From: Viridothelium virens
Lineage: Eukaryota; Ascomycota; Dothideomycetes; Trypetheliales; Trypetheliaceae
Direction of reading: 5' to 3'
Assembly: GCA_010094025.1 (NCBI GenBank)
Contig: ML991788.1
Coordinates: 366,947-430,946, forward strand
DNA length: 64,000 nt
A program made the translations under genes and the position numbers. Under the pieces are notes generated by a model. It did no database searches. It was not told the DNA's origin and saw only the letters and a program-made list of their open reading frames with translations. Shown here in pieces: positions 11,326 through 21,970 of the stretch; position 1 is the stretch's first letter; the number at the start of each line of letters is the position of its first letter.

Positions 11326-14300
11326 GTCCTCAGTCAAAGCTCAGAAACCACCTTCATGAAATACAAGATGCTCAGACCTGATGACAAAATATGATTGTTA
11401 GTATGAAACTTGGAGAGCTGCCGCGTGAGGCAACGCGTGGTTTAAAATCGGGCGTTTGCAAGTTTTTTAATCATGGTTGTTAGCCAGAGCCGCATGGGCA
11501 AGGATGTCCAGCTCAGTCTTGACCAGCAAACCACGACATTCTGCCTGCTCTGCGTGGCTGAGCTTCAGTAGGTCATCGTGCGTGGTTGGTGGCTGGTCCC
11601 CGATTTCGACTGTGTGCCATGGCAACGCCACTGAGCCTCTCAAGACAAAGTCTTCGGTTCCAATCGTGTGCAGAACTGTATTTGACTAGAAAATTCCTGC
11701 GCATGTTCTGCGGCTGGGAAAGATAAGAGAACTTCTTCGATGGACCTCCTGCTTGGTCTCAGTTGATAGTTCGATGTCGTATGTGTTGCATGAAAGGGGA
11801 AATATGTAACGAGAGACAGGATAAATCTGCAGGGCATATCAAAGTTTGGCCGCCAGTTCCCATCTTGGAAGTACTGACGGGCAGCTCCGCAGCGCTACTC
11901 TACCTAGTACACATCTCGCCTGCGGACAGGGCTGAAGAGCTGCATTGCGACGCAAACTCAGCACAAAGGCAGGGTAATCGATTGGTCGCTTCTACTCGGA
12001 ACGGCCATTGCTGTCTCGCAAATGCAGTGGTCCACTAATTGTCTTTTACGGATCAATTTGCGTCAGGCTTGCGACTTTTGGCTACAGTCGAAGACTCTTC
12101 AAATTTCGGGCCGAGTTGTTCTTCCGTTGTTGCGGTCCCCCCGGCGTGTGATATCCCAAGCTCCATTCTCAATGTCACTTCTTGCTGATCAAAGCAAATA
12201 ATAGTAAATCCAATCATAGACTATGAGTTTGATCGAATAAATATGGGAGGTTCGGTCCAAACAGAGGGTTCGTTGAAATTATTCAAAATTTGTGCATAGT
12301 GGATATCGTTCTTCATTTTGTCCCAGCACTGGGACTGGTGGTTACCAGGTAATATCGTACCGTTGACAGGCTCGCCAATTATCCAACGCAAGCTTGAAAG
12401 TTGTCCGTCATCATAGTCTCAACTTACGATGTGAGAATCTTGCAATAATCCGTCCATTTTCAGGTTTGTTTCGCGGCTTCCTCAGATCTCCTTATCCCAT
12501 GTAATCCAGTTAACGTCCGCGCCAGCGTGGGCATGCAGCGACGACCTCCAGTGAAAACTAAATGGAGCATCGATACTACAACCAAGTCCATTATAACCAT
12601 CAGTGTGGGTCTCCTTACTCCTGCTCTCAGCGACAATGTTCAGCCTCTGGCGCTTGTGGCTTGCGAGGCGTATAGAGCGAGATCTGCAGAAAGTCGGTCA
12701 GCTGGCAAAGCGAGGATACACAACCGACGTGTTCAACGCGTCTTGGTGCTACCATTGGTTTTGCGCCCGGAGACGGCGCAAATCAACTGGCCTCATCAAA
12801 TGATGCTGGGGCCCAGTGTAACTTGTCTGCATAGGTAAGTAAACCGTTGCTAAATCCGAAAAGTTCGTTTCTTTGCGCTCGCTGCCGCCCTTCGGTCGCT
12901 TGATTCGCCGTTCAAAGCCGCTCGATGCCTCTACACCCTGTTACAGGATACGTCCTTGGAGGAACGGCGGTTGCCGACCGTCATACAATTGAAAGAGCTT
13001 TTTGTAGCCCTGAACAGATATGTAGCTTAATTGGGCTTCATGGACTATTTGATAGGCTGGCGCATTGTATTGCAATCGAAAGAGCTGGGGCTGTTTCCAC
13101 TCTTTGCTATCCCCTGCGCTGTCGCAGAGGGCTATTGCGCACGAGCCATGCTTTATGTAGGAGGGTAGCACGTGACTTATGATCCGTGCACAACAGCCCC
13201 ACCCAGGGGATAGCACCGCTCAGCTTGCAGCTGCGACAATTGAAGCATTGATCTCACCGGAATCGATTTCCTATCTCTGCGTGTCTGTCCTCTTTTGAGT
13301 ACTCAATATTCAAATGATTCGGAGTCTACTTCCTAAAAGCGTGCATCTGGTAGCCGATTCACCGGAACATAGATTACCTATTGGATGAACGGGTTTCAGG
13401 AATCCAAAAGGATGATCAATGCCTTCTGTCTTGGCAAGATTTCTTGAGCAGCTGTTCGCGGACTGCGACGAAGAGTACAATGAACGGAGCGAGGGGAACG
13501 ATCAGCCATCCCTTATGCAATGTAATGTGCAAAATTTGACAGCCGACTATGGTGTATCAGCAAGTAATAGAGGCTACTCTAGTTCTTCCTCCGAGGGTAT
13601 TGCAATATTCAGTACTAAGAGTGGGCTAGTAGGGTTCGGACCCAGTACTGTACATGCGAAGTTGGTGACTGTGTCGTTCTAGCTCATAGTAATTATTTGC
13701 CTGTGCTCTTGCGTTTGTTCAACGTAGAGTAAGGGATGCGCGAGGTCAGTTTATGTGCATGGGATGGTTGAGTAAGGTGCAGGTGCGAATTCTTGACATG
13801 ATGTCTTTCCAGCAATGGCCTCGCGACATTTAGCAAAGTCTTATAATGACCGCCTCAGATGATCGAGGATTTTCTTTCGTTGACTTCTACATCCTTCGGC
13901 TAGGATTTCTTTTAAACTCCGTAATTCCTGTTTTGGGTGGGTAGGTACGTAGCGGCGGGCAAAATTGGAATCATTGCAGGCCGCAACCATTTTCAGAAAA
14001 TGCCAGCATGATCGAACATCCATGTACTATTTCAGATTCTCCGGCTGGTGTCAATTCACTGAGTTGATGGTATGTTCCGCGCTTGTACCAGTCCAGAACA
14101 TGGACTGGGGTTGACGGCCACTTGGGACTCCGTACAAGCTTCAAGATTAGCTTGCCATCTATTCTCCCCGTTCACATTGTTCGTCATTTTCACAATCTTT
14201 TGGTTCTCACAAGATCATCAGCGTGAATATTGTATAGCCTACACAACATAGTAGTACACCTGAGCGCATTCTATGGATCACTGCGTCATACACTCTAGGC

Positions 14301-14439
14301 TATGACGCTAACACTTTCCGAATTTTCACATATAGTCACGACTGAAACTGGCCGCCATCATTCTCTCCTATCTTAGCTATCATACAAAAGATCACATCTT
14401 CAAATTCTCTAAAAACTTAAAAAAACCCAAAACAATATC
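11326..14439. other. Long intergenic stretch without a supported gene
   Basis: Several short open frames occur on the plus strand (for example 12527-12838, 12925-13182 and 13419-13682). None has a recognisable domain, plausible intron chain or codon pattern like the neighbours. No long repeat was recognised. The right end is the promoter of the small gene at 14440, with an A-rich leader just before its ATG. Confidence 0.45.
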
Positions 14440-14823
14440 ATGGACGGCGACCACAGCGCCAAAACAATGGAAGCCGGCTCCAACGCCGCCCAAAACGTCA
14501 GCGAAATGACCGAAGGCATGCACGAGAGCGTCAAACAAACCGTAAATAAGCATCCCCCACAATTTAAATTGGCCATCCACCCATTCAGCTAACTCTCGCA
14601 GCCCGCGTCCGGCACCAAAACCACGGGCCAAGGCACCTCAATCTTCAGCAAAGACGGCGCGGTAGGCTCCATGTTCAATGCGGACGGAGCCTTAGGGGGC
14701 ACGGCGCAGAAGCTGGGCGGGCCATTCGACAAGGATGGGGCGATTGGGGATAAATTTAAGGCGGATGGGAGTATTGGAGGGATGGTACAGGAGAAATTGG
14801 CGGAGAAGGGGGCAGAGCATTAG
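14440..14823 (+). CDS. Small hydrophilic protein with DGAxG/FxxDG repeats
   Basis: Exons 14440-14541 and 14602-14823 are joined by a 60-nt intron (GTAAAT...CAGCTAAC...GCAG) in phase 0, giving 107 residues. The ATG follows an A-rich leader. The first half is rich in Glu/Met/Ser/His and probably disordered. The second half repeats a unit of about 16 residues: IFSKDGAVGSMF, MFNADGALGG, PFDKDGAIGDKF, FKADGSIGG. Small proteins with this DG-repeat are common in Pezizomycotina and have no known function, as far as I know. There is no signal peptide and no TM segment. Each exon is too short to stand out on its own. The reverse strand is open in part of the first exon but has no support. Confidence 0.8.
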
Positions 14824-15238
14824 GTATATGGAGTGGGATGATGGGTGTTAGGGACGACATCAAGAGTACGCTTGAATAGAGGACAGAGATAAGAGGTATG
14901 GGTTTTGTTTAACTGTTCTGTGGCAGTGTTGTTCCTTTTCCATCACGGTAGGCATTACTGGGTCACGCAATGCGACTTGGACTGCTGCCACGAAACTTGA
15001 CCCAACACACTTTGTTTATGAATTCTTTGGGAAGGATTAAGCTTGAATATACTACCTCAAGATCTCAGGTCACGATTCCATTTACAGAGTCCATTTATCG
15101 ATGTATTGGCCCTTGTGTTAGCCTCATACCCTTATCAACTATCAGCCTCGCCGGAACATCCGAAATCCGGAAATCCCTATCCCAGCTAATACTCTCTCTA
15201 CAAATTTTCCGCATCACTTACACAGGCGTACTACTGAC
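14824..15238. other. Intergenic, 3' flank of the small DG-repeat gene
   Basis: Contains the probable 3' UTR of the gene ending at 14823 and the 5' flank of a solo LTR. No further gene is seen. Confidence 0.5.
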
Positions 15239-15465
15239 TGATGTTGTTCATGATGTTGATCCAATCAACCTAGCCTCCGAGGTGGTGTTTACCACACCTC
15301 ACGCGCCGATCCCCCCATGTAGATCCTTTCGCCCTGCTGTAATTAGCTAATTTACCTTCGCCCTCACCATTATTAAGGGAGTTCTATATAGTAGCCTATA
15401 TCTCGGGCGAGCTAGATAGGTCAATTGAGTTCTTTCCTCCGATTCAGTTGTTTCTAACAACATCA
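15239..15465 (+). mobile_element. Solo LTR, family 1 (Copia-like), with TSD
   Basis: 227 bp starting TGATGTTGTTCATG and ending CAACATCA, flanked on both sides by the 5-bp duplication CTGAC (15234-15238 and 15466-15470). Closely similar along its length to the copy at 20038-20266. No internal domain or primer-binding site is attached, so it is a solo LTR left by LTR-LTR recombination. Part of its 5' half (GTTGATCCAATCAACC-TAGCC) is shared with the LTRs at 59.6 and 63.6 kb. Confidence 0.85.
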
Positions 15466-16351
15466 CTGACACACCTCTCCATTTAGTCAATATTGTAAAA
15501 TCATTTTAATGCCTAGGTATATAATAGATAATCATATATTTGATAATCACCCAGAAAATAAATTATTACTTATTTTAGTTATAAAGATATTCATTACCTA
15601 AAAAGGCGGAAAGGTGTCCAGATACTAGGTTTATACAGATGATGCGGAAAACTCGTACCTAATTGCGGCACTGAAGCAGTAAAATCGAATAGGATAGAAC
15701 GTAATGGTGCTCTAAATGGAACTGAACTGTCTAGTTGATTGCCTCTGCGCACCTGGCTTGAAGATATCAATCTTCGATTTTCTGTAACCGTCACTTCAAC
15801 TATCAGCTATCTGCGCTGTTGGAATTGATCCGGAGCCTTGGATGGATGTCTTCAAATTCCCGCGACTCATTCGAAATTCTGACAATGTGACAAAAAATGA
15901 GGCTCTATGGAACTGTAGAGACCTGCGCACCTAACCCTAATTGAGTGGCTGGTCAGTTATTCAGATGGCTGGTAGATAAAATATAAAATTGCAGTTCCAA
16001 ACCGACCTGGAGCTATAGAGTTCCCACAAGCATCCAATCTATTCATCTATCTATTAGATTCGAGTTCTCTCATCATAATGTTCAATATAGTTGTTACGCT
16101 GCATTCTCAGCAAACATCTCTTCGGTCGCGTGGATTACAGGAATGGAACTCTGTTGTCCGTGCCTCCCAAATGTACTTGATCAGAGAACGATACTGAAGA
16201 CACTAGTTCCATACAGTTCTGGATACACATTCCTGTAAAGCGAAAGGCTCTCGACTCGCGAGTGTTGAGAAATGAGAATCATCATCGTTCAGAATCTACC
16301 GATATGGCTTAACCGAATCACTGCCAGAGCTCTTTCGAATACCTCATGCAC
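15466..16351. other. Intergenic, no gene recognised
   Basis: AT-rich just after the LTR, then unremarkable sequence leading to the 3' end of the ankyrin gene. Short frames only. Confidence 0.5.
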
Positions 16352-19300
16352 CTACATCTGGCTCGTTGTCCCTCTGTCTAGATATCGTTGAATGTTTGAC
16401 GCAATGGAAAAGTGGCCATAATCTCGAGCGGCGCAGATGGCGTCCTCCAAGACTTCTTCACGTGTCTCGAATTTCAGCAGCAATGCGACCATATCCAACT
16501 TTCCACTCCTCGCAGCAGCAAGTAAGGGGCTATTTCCAATAGAGACGTCCGCTCCAGCTGCTAACAGTAGAATAGCTATGGGCAAGTCTCCTTGCGATGC
16601 AGCCATGGCAAGTGGCCCGTCGGAGTGTGGGCTTCTGCGGTTTGGGGCCATCCCTCTATCGAGAAGGAGCTTGATTAGATCGATCTTGCGATTAGAGCAG
16701 GCGATTTCCAGACAATTTCTTCCGTCGTAGCCATCTGGAGGATTGGGTTCGGCCCCCCGATCCAGAAGTAGTTTGACTAAATCGATACAATCGGGGCCAT
16801 TACGCTCACATGTCGCTTCAAGGGCACTTTTGCTGAGGTCGTTGCATGACTCTATGAACCTCGCATTGATGCTTGCCCCACGGTCTATCATCATCTCAAC
16901 GAGGCGTTGTTTGTGTACGCCGAGGTGTTTGGCCCCAATGAGAGCTACGTCTAGTATGAAACCTTCTCTTTTAGAACCACCCCACCTCAGTGCGTTGACG
17001 TCTGCACCATGGTCAAGGAGTAACTCGATAAATTGTATGTTGGGATTTGAGGACTCCAGTGCCAACTGAAGCGGCGTTGCAAGACCGTGCTTTCCTGTGC
17101 TGTTAGGATCAGCTCCGTTCTCGAGGAGATATTGAGCTAGACTAAAATGAACTTGATAATCAGAACGGCTCCGGAACTTTCTGTATCCACAGGCAAGTTG
17201 CAGCGGCGTACATGCACTTCTGCACTCCGTGTCAGTGATCAAAGCGCCTCGATGCATCAGTTCCTGCACCAGCTTTAGGTTTCCTATTCCTACTGCTGCT
17301 CGAAGAGGTGTCTCCGTTTCTATATCTCGCCCTGTGCCGTTCACATCAATGCCAGTCTCCAACACCCGGTGGATGAATTCTCGACCAGGCTCGAGGAGGA
17401 TGAAGAAAGACAGAGGGTGTATATCGGCGGTGAAGTTTCGATGATCCTTCAGTGACTCTTCAGGAGAAAAGATCGATACATCTCGACGAATGAGGCTCTG
17501 CAACAAGCCGAGCGGTCTTTCCCACTGGACTCGGCGTATGATCATGCTGAATATAGACTTGCCGGTCAAGTCTATGCCATTGTCAACAAGCCACTTTAGG
17601 TTGTCCGCCTCAGTGAAATTATTACGCCGTTCGCACAAAGAATATCGCAAGGCTGCACAACAGGTATTGATGCTGGCGCCCTGAGAGACAAGAAATTCAA
17701 GCATATCAATGTTAGCACACCCACTACTTGAGAGGAGGCCCAGCTCGTTATCGACTTGAATCCCTGTGGCAGCAAGGAGAAGGATTGAACAGTAATGTTT
17801 CTTGACTTTCAGGGTTCCGTTAATCTTGACACCGAAGTCTTTCAGCAGAGACACAGCCGCGAAATTGTTGTGTCGAGCAGCTTCTGCCATAATCACAATG
17901 CCGTCCTGTCCTGTCACATCAAGACCGCTGTCAAGAAGATATCGCATATCATCCTCACATTTGGTAATGAGGCAGGCTTCGATGAGGCCGGCTTTCACTG
18001 CAGCCTCTTTCCGTAATAGGCATGAGATCGTATCTTTGCCGAGCGATGTGAGAGGCATGTGCTCAAAAACTCTGGCCAGAGTTTCTCCAATAGGTTCGAG
18101 GTCTTGGTACTCCCTACGATAGTGTTTGCATGAGTATCCGGATCTGTTCATACGAAGTGATAGTGTGGGTAGTCTTAGGTCGAAATTAGCATGGATCATG
18201 GATGAAAATGCCTTTGGTCTTCCGATACAACGATAAATCGAACGTTCCTGTATGCGTCGCCTTTGAGTGCCACGGGGAAAGGTTGCAATAAGGAGGTAGG
18301 CTTGCAAGTTCTGAATTCCTCTTTCTGCGTTGAAGACGATGCTCGATATAGTAAGCAGCGACTCAGGTGTTTTGTCGAATTTTTTAAGTAGTCCGATCAG
18401 CTCGTGATCGCCAGTCAAGCAGGCCTCATCAAACAGAGTTTCATCCGAGAATGTCAGGCCGTCTTCAAAATCACGTCCTTCTCGAAATGGCTCGTTAACA
18501 TCTGCTTCCCTCTCGAGTAGTAGGCGTAGGGTTTCGAAACGGCTTTGTCGGTTCAAGTTATCCCTATTGAGAGCACAGAGCAAATATCCAGCGGCAGTAT
18601 AACCTCCGCAACGGAGATTGACATCCGCATCGCCCTTCAGTATAGCCTCCACGGACTTGATATTTCCTTGTACAGCTGCTTCGATAAGAGGTGAAGATAC
18701 CATGTTTGATCTGTATGAATTTGAAAGATGTTGGATTGCTGTTCTCCGTTCTCGTGGTCCGTAAAAGTACGAATCGTAGTCCCAAAGCTTTTCTGGTGGG
18801 AAGATGCACGTCTGGTTGGGAGATATACGACAATCGATACATCGTTCACAGATATCACAGCAGTCGTACCAGGCTGCCAGAACAAAGACATGCGCGCCAT
18901 GCCACTGTAGGAACTGTACATTGACCATCAGTATCGACGTCAGAGATATAAAAAAGCCTTTTTGTCCAGAATAAAACGCCAAATCGAGTAACTTGCCCCA
19001 AGATGCTTGCACCGACGGAGAGTCTTGGAGCAAGAAAACTTCTAGAAGATTCCACACATTTTGGCACGCTAACCGGCGTATAAGCTCAAATATTATTTCC
19101 GAAGAGCTGAAATTATTGGTCAAATAGTATATCACCACGCTAAAAGCGTAGAACGGATTGATGTCAGGAGACAATTGTGAGCTTGGTCTGTTGTTGGGCA
19201 TGTTTTCGAAATTTGTCAAAATATCCTGGACAAGAGTTGTCTCCGATAAAAGTCCGAGTTCGGCAGCATCTACAAGATTCTGCTCCTCTTCACTTCGGCA

Positions 19301-20486
19301 AAAAGAATCATTAAATCCACGAAGAACTGGATTGATGAAAGAGGATGCGTTCAGGTTCCTGCTTCTGGTCCCTTTGAACTCCCAGTAAGCACTCAACTGA
19401 AGTATAGCGGCGTTTCGAGACCTACAATTTTGTCGCAGAGTAGATCTGAGTTGGAAGGTAGGCAAGCCATCCAGAAACGGGCTACAGAGTTTGACGAAAC
19501 GCTCGTCAAATAAGAGTGAGTCGATAGACGACCAAACGAGCGAAGAGTCTATAGAATCCAAGATCCTAATCGTCTGATCAAACAAAACATGATACTGGAA
19601 ACGCGGAGCAACAGAGACGTTCCGGCAATCTGCGTCAGAGATGGCAGAAAGGTCCGTATACACACGTGGCGAGAACTCCATGGGACCAGAAAAGCTAGAG
19701 GAAGCTCCATCATGACTCGGAGGTGGTGTTATAACTGAGACACCTGACGGCAGTGGCAAGTTCCCTATATGGCTCGTTAATCCTCAATGTAGCTATGGCA
19801 AGTTAATTGTAGTAGAGCGTTAGTCATGGATCACTACCTGTAGTCTGGTGTCTCTTCAAGTTTCTCGCGATTTCCTTCTTTACCCTCTTATCTGGAATGG
19901 GGTTACCATTCCACTTGACCATGCTCATCCGATCATGCCGAGCAATGATGTGTTGGTGGATGGCGATCCAGTCTCGGGCCTTCATGTTTTTTGTTAATCC
20001 TAATTCTTCTCTCAACTTTGTTTCATACGTCGAAAGTTGATGTTGTTCATGAAGTAGATCCAATCAACATAGCCTCGGAGGTGGTGTTTACCACATCTCA
20101 CGCGCGCTCGGATCCCTTCATGTAGATCCTTACGCCCTGTAGTTATTAGTTCATTTCCCTTCGCCCTCACCCAGATAGGGAGGTCTATATAGCAGCCTGC
20201 ACCTCGGGCGACCTAGATAGGTCAATTGAGTTCTTTCCTCCGATTCAGTTGTTTGTTACAACATCAAAAGTCTTAGTAGTATTAGTTGTTAAGATTTCTA
20301 AAAAAAAACGCAAATCCCAATTTAAAATACTTACGGAGCCTCAGGAAACCCGTGGTCACTCTCCATAATTTGCTTGACTTGAGGGAGCGTGTTCCTTTCG
20401 ATCACATATAGTCGATTCAAGAGGTATCGATGCTGTTGCCATATCGACGCCTTAGGTAAATTCGCCTGCGAAAATAACGTACTCAT
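16352..20486 (-). pseudogene. Clr5-domain ankyrin-repeat protein, disrupted by a solo LTR
   Basis: Exons: 1 at 20486-20335; 2 from the LTR edge (20037) to 19838; 3 at 19764-16352. Introns are 20272-20334 (GTAAGT...CTAATACTACTAAG) and 19765-19837. Exon 1 and the start of exon 2 encode a Clr5-type DNA-binding-like domain, with the W..H..L..LY.....TL..V..IM...HGF pattern, followed by the TYETKLREELGL...KEIARNLKR module. Exon 3 holds a long helical region and about ten ankyrin repeats (for example TPLQLACG, LLLDHGADVNA, LLLDRGAEPNPPDGYDGRN). Without the LTR and one target copy the frame is continuous over 1,255 codons. The LTR (20038-20266) sits at the first 5 nt of exon 2. Transcripts using the old acceptor meet a TAA five codons later, so only about 54 residues would be made. 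Function unknown; a recent loss is likely because the rest is undamaged. Confidence 0.85.
20038..20266 (+). mobile_element. Solo LTR, family 1, inserted at a 3' splice site, with TSD
   Basis: 229 bp, TGATGTTGTTCATG...ACAACATCA, flanked by the perfect 5-bp duplication AAAGT (20033-20037 and 20267-20271). On the gene strand the duplicated bases are ACTTT, the first bases of exon 2 of the Clr5-ankyrin gene, directly after its AAG acceptor. The LTR is antisense to the gene. Confidence 0.9.
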
Positions 20487-21207
20487 CTGGAAGAGCTGAT
20501 TATGTAATGTATTCAATAAATGATGTTCTACAAGTTGCAAGGCAGTGCTGTATTCTCGTTTCCACGCTCGAGAACTACAGTCCCTCAAATGACAATGTAT
20601 GTAGGTAGCTGATGAGAGTTGAAGCTGGGTTGAGTGGGAACGACTGTTGGGGACTCTCAGAGAGGTTAAAATGAGACATCGCCAAAATCTGGTGCAGCTG
20701 CCAATTTCTGGCCAGGGAGTCTGCCACGTAAGGGACCCAGCCTCATGCAAGACAATGCATGGCAACGAATGCGGCATGGTTCCAGCATGTAAGCTCTGGG
20801 AACCACAACCTACCATCCCGCGACGGTGATATTTCCGGCTGCTCCCTATCGCGAATTGACGCTTAAAACTGCACATCAGTTGATAGAAATATAGGCTAAT
20901 TCGATCGCCTTTAAAGGCTGAGACCGTTTTGTGTAACCTAGTTGGCTTCTCTACCCCAGTCAGACTGTTAGATACGAAATCATGTAAGGCAGGCTCGCAA
21001 ATTCACGCACCAATCATCTTAGTTGACCAATATCTGCTGCGTCTTCAGGTTTTGGATGCTCCTCCAGCATATGTCTATGAACGGTTTGCGATGTCGGTTG
21101 TCGTTTACCGATGACCCAAAGTATAGTAACGATACTCCACCACGCCGTGAAGCCAGCCGACTTGAAGCAACCCCAAAACTGGTTGAATCCAGCTACCATC
21201 CGTGGCG
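20487..21207. other. Intergenic: upstream of the Clr5-ankyrin start and of the small TM gene
   Basis: Carries the promoter side of the minus-strand ankyrin gene and of the plus-strand gene at 21208. A minus-strand frame continues upstream of 20486 but has low-complexity, unrecognised content and is treated as 5' UTR by-product. Confidence 0.45.
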
Positions 21208-21619
21208 ATGGCTCTATCAAATGAGGCAATTATTGGTCTAGTGGGCATTGTGATAATGTGTGCTCCACTGGTTGCATTCCTCCTTCGTGTGGCAAGACGG
21301 GCTCGACAAGTCGCTAGTAGTGGTACGCAATCTCTCTCCAAGTTCTCTAACTCGCAAACTCACTTCTTTACACTATTAGATCGCCGTCTAGATTTGCCTC
21401 CCGAGACATGTATTCCCTATGTGCGTGATTCAAGCGCTCTTCATGTCCAAGATATTGAGTCGGGTTCGGTATTCAAACTTGTTACTGTAAGTGGGCGCGG
21501 ATATCCCAGATTCCAATGTAAATTATTGTGCTTGACTAATGTAAGAATTACAGCTAAGGAGAGATAGTACTACGCTATCTTCTGTTCAGATAGGATCCTG
21601 GGTCGCTCGGAGGACATAA
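21208..21619 (+). CDS. Small single-pass membrane protein, hypothetical
   Basis: Exons 21208-21322, 21380-21486, 21554-21619. Introns are 57 nt (GTACGC...CTCTAAC...TTAG) and 67 nt (GTAAGT...TGACTAAT...TACAG); the second is a textbook fungal intron. Phases agree and give 95 residues. The N-terminus MALSNEAIIGLVGIVIMCAP continues into a TM helix followed by RVARRAR, so the short positively charged tail should be cytoplasmic. The remainder is Ser/Arg-rich without a domain I know. Short fungal proteins beginning M-x-L-S-x-E-A-I-I are frequent in Pezizomycotina, but I cannot name a function. It lies between the disrupted ankyrin gene and a DNA transposon, so it could be a young or dispensable gene. 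The ATG at 21208 is the first one; a GTG just before it was ignored. Confidence 0.5.
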
Positions 21620-21815
21620 GCAGGCTGTAGGAGGGGAGCAGGAGATTAATGGAAAGGCGGCACCGCACGATAAATAGGGAATAGTTATCGTATTATGGCA
21701 ATAATGTTTTCCTTGGTGCAATTCGCAACGTTCTGCGCTTTTTGGTGAAGTTGGTAGTTCATCACGTTCGGCTGTATTAGAAATATCTTCAACCGAAAGG
21801 TCCCTTCTTTGCATA

Positions 21816-21858
21816 CGAGTTTTCCGCACCACCTGCACGGGCGCACCACCTGCACACC
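21816..21858 (+). repeat. Left terminal inverted repeat of the pogo/Fot1-type element
   Basis: Core 21824-21858 begins CCGCACCACCTGCACGGG. The 13-mer GCACCACCTGCAC occurs twice inside it (21826 and 21842), 16 bp apart, suggesting a pair of transposase-binding sites. Confidence 0.85.
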
Positions 21859-21970
21859 TCAAAATGGTTCCACCCCCTCCACTTTAGCATCGTCAAACTC
21901 AACAACTAGAGTAGATAAAACAATATAAAATATATCAAATTGATCAAAAGAATTAGCTGCGTGTTTTGGT

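Noticed and set aside
12527-13682. Three plus-strand frames of 85-103 codons
   Set aside because: No recognised motif, no consistent splicing and no support beyond openness.
15239-20266. Two direct LTRs as the ends of one retrotransposon
   Set aside because: Each has its own perfect 5-bp target duplication, and the DNA between holds an ankyrin gene, with no gag-pol remnant.
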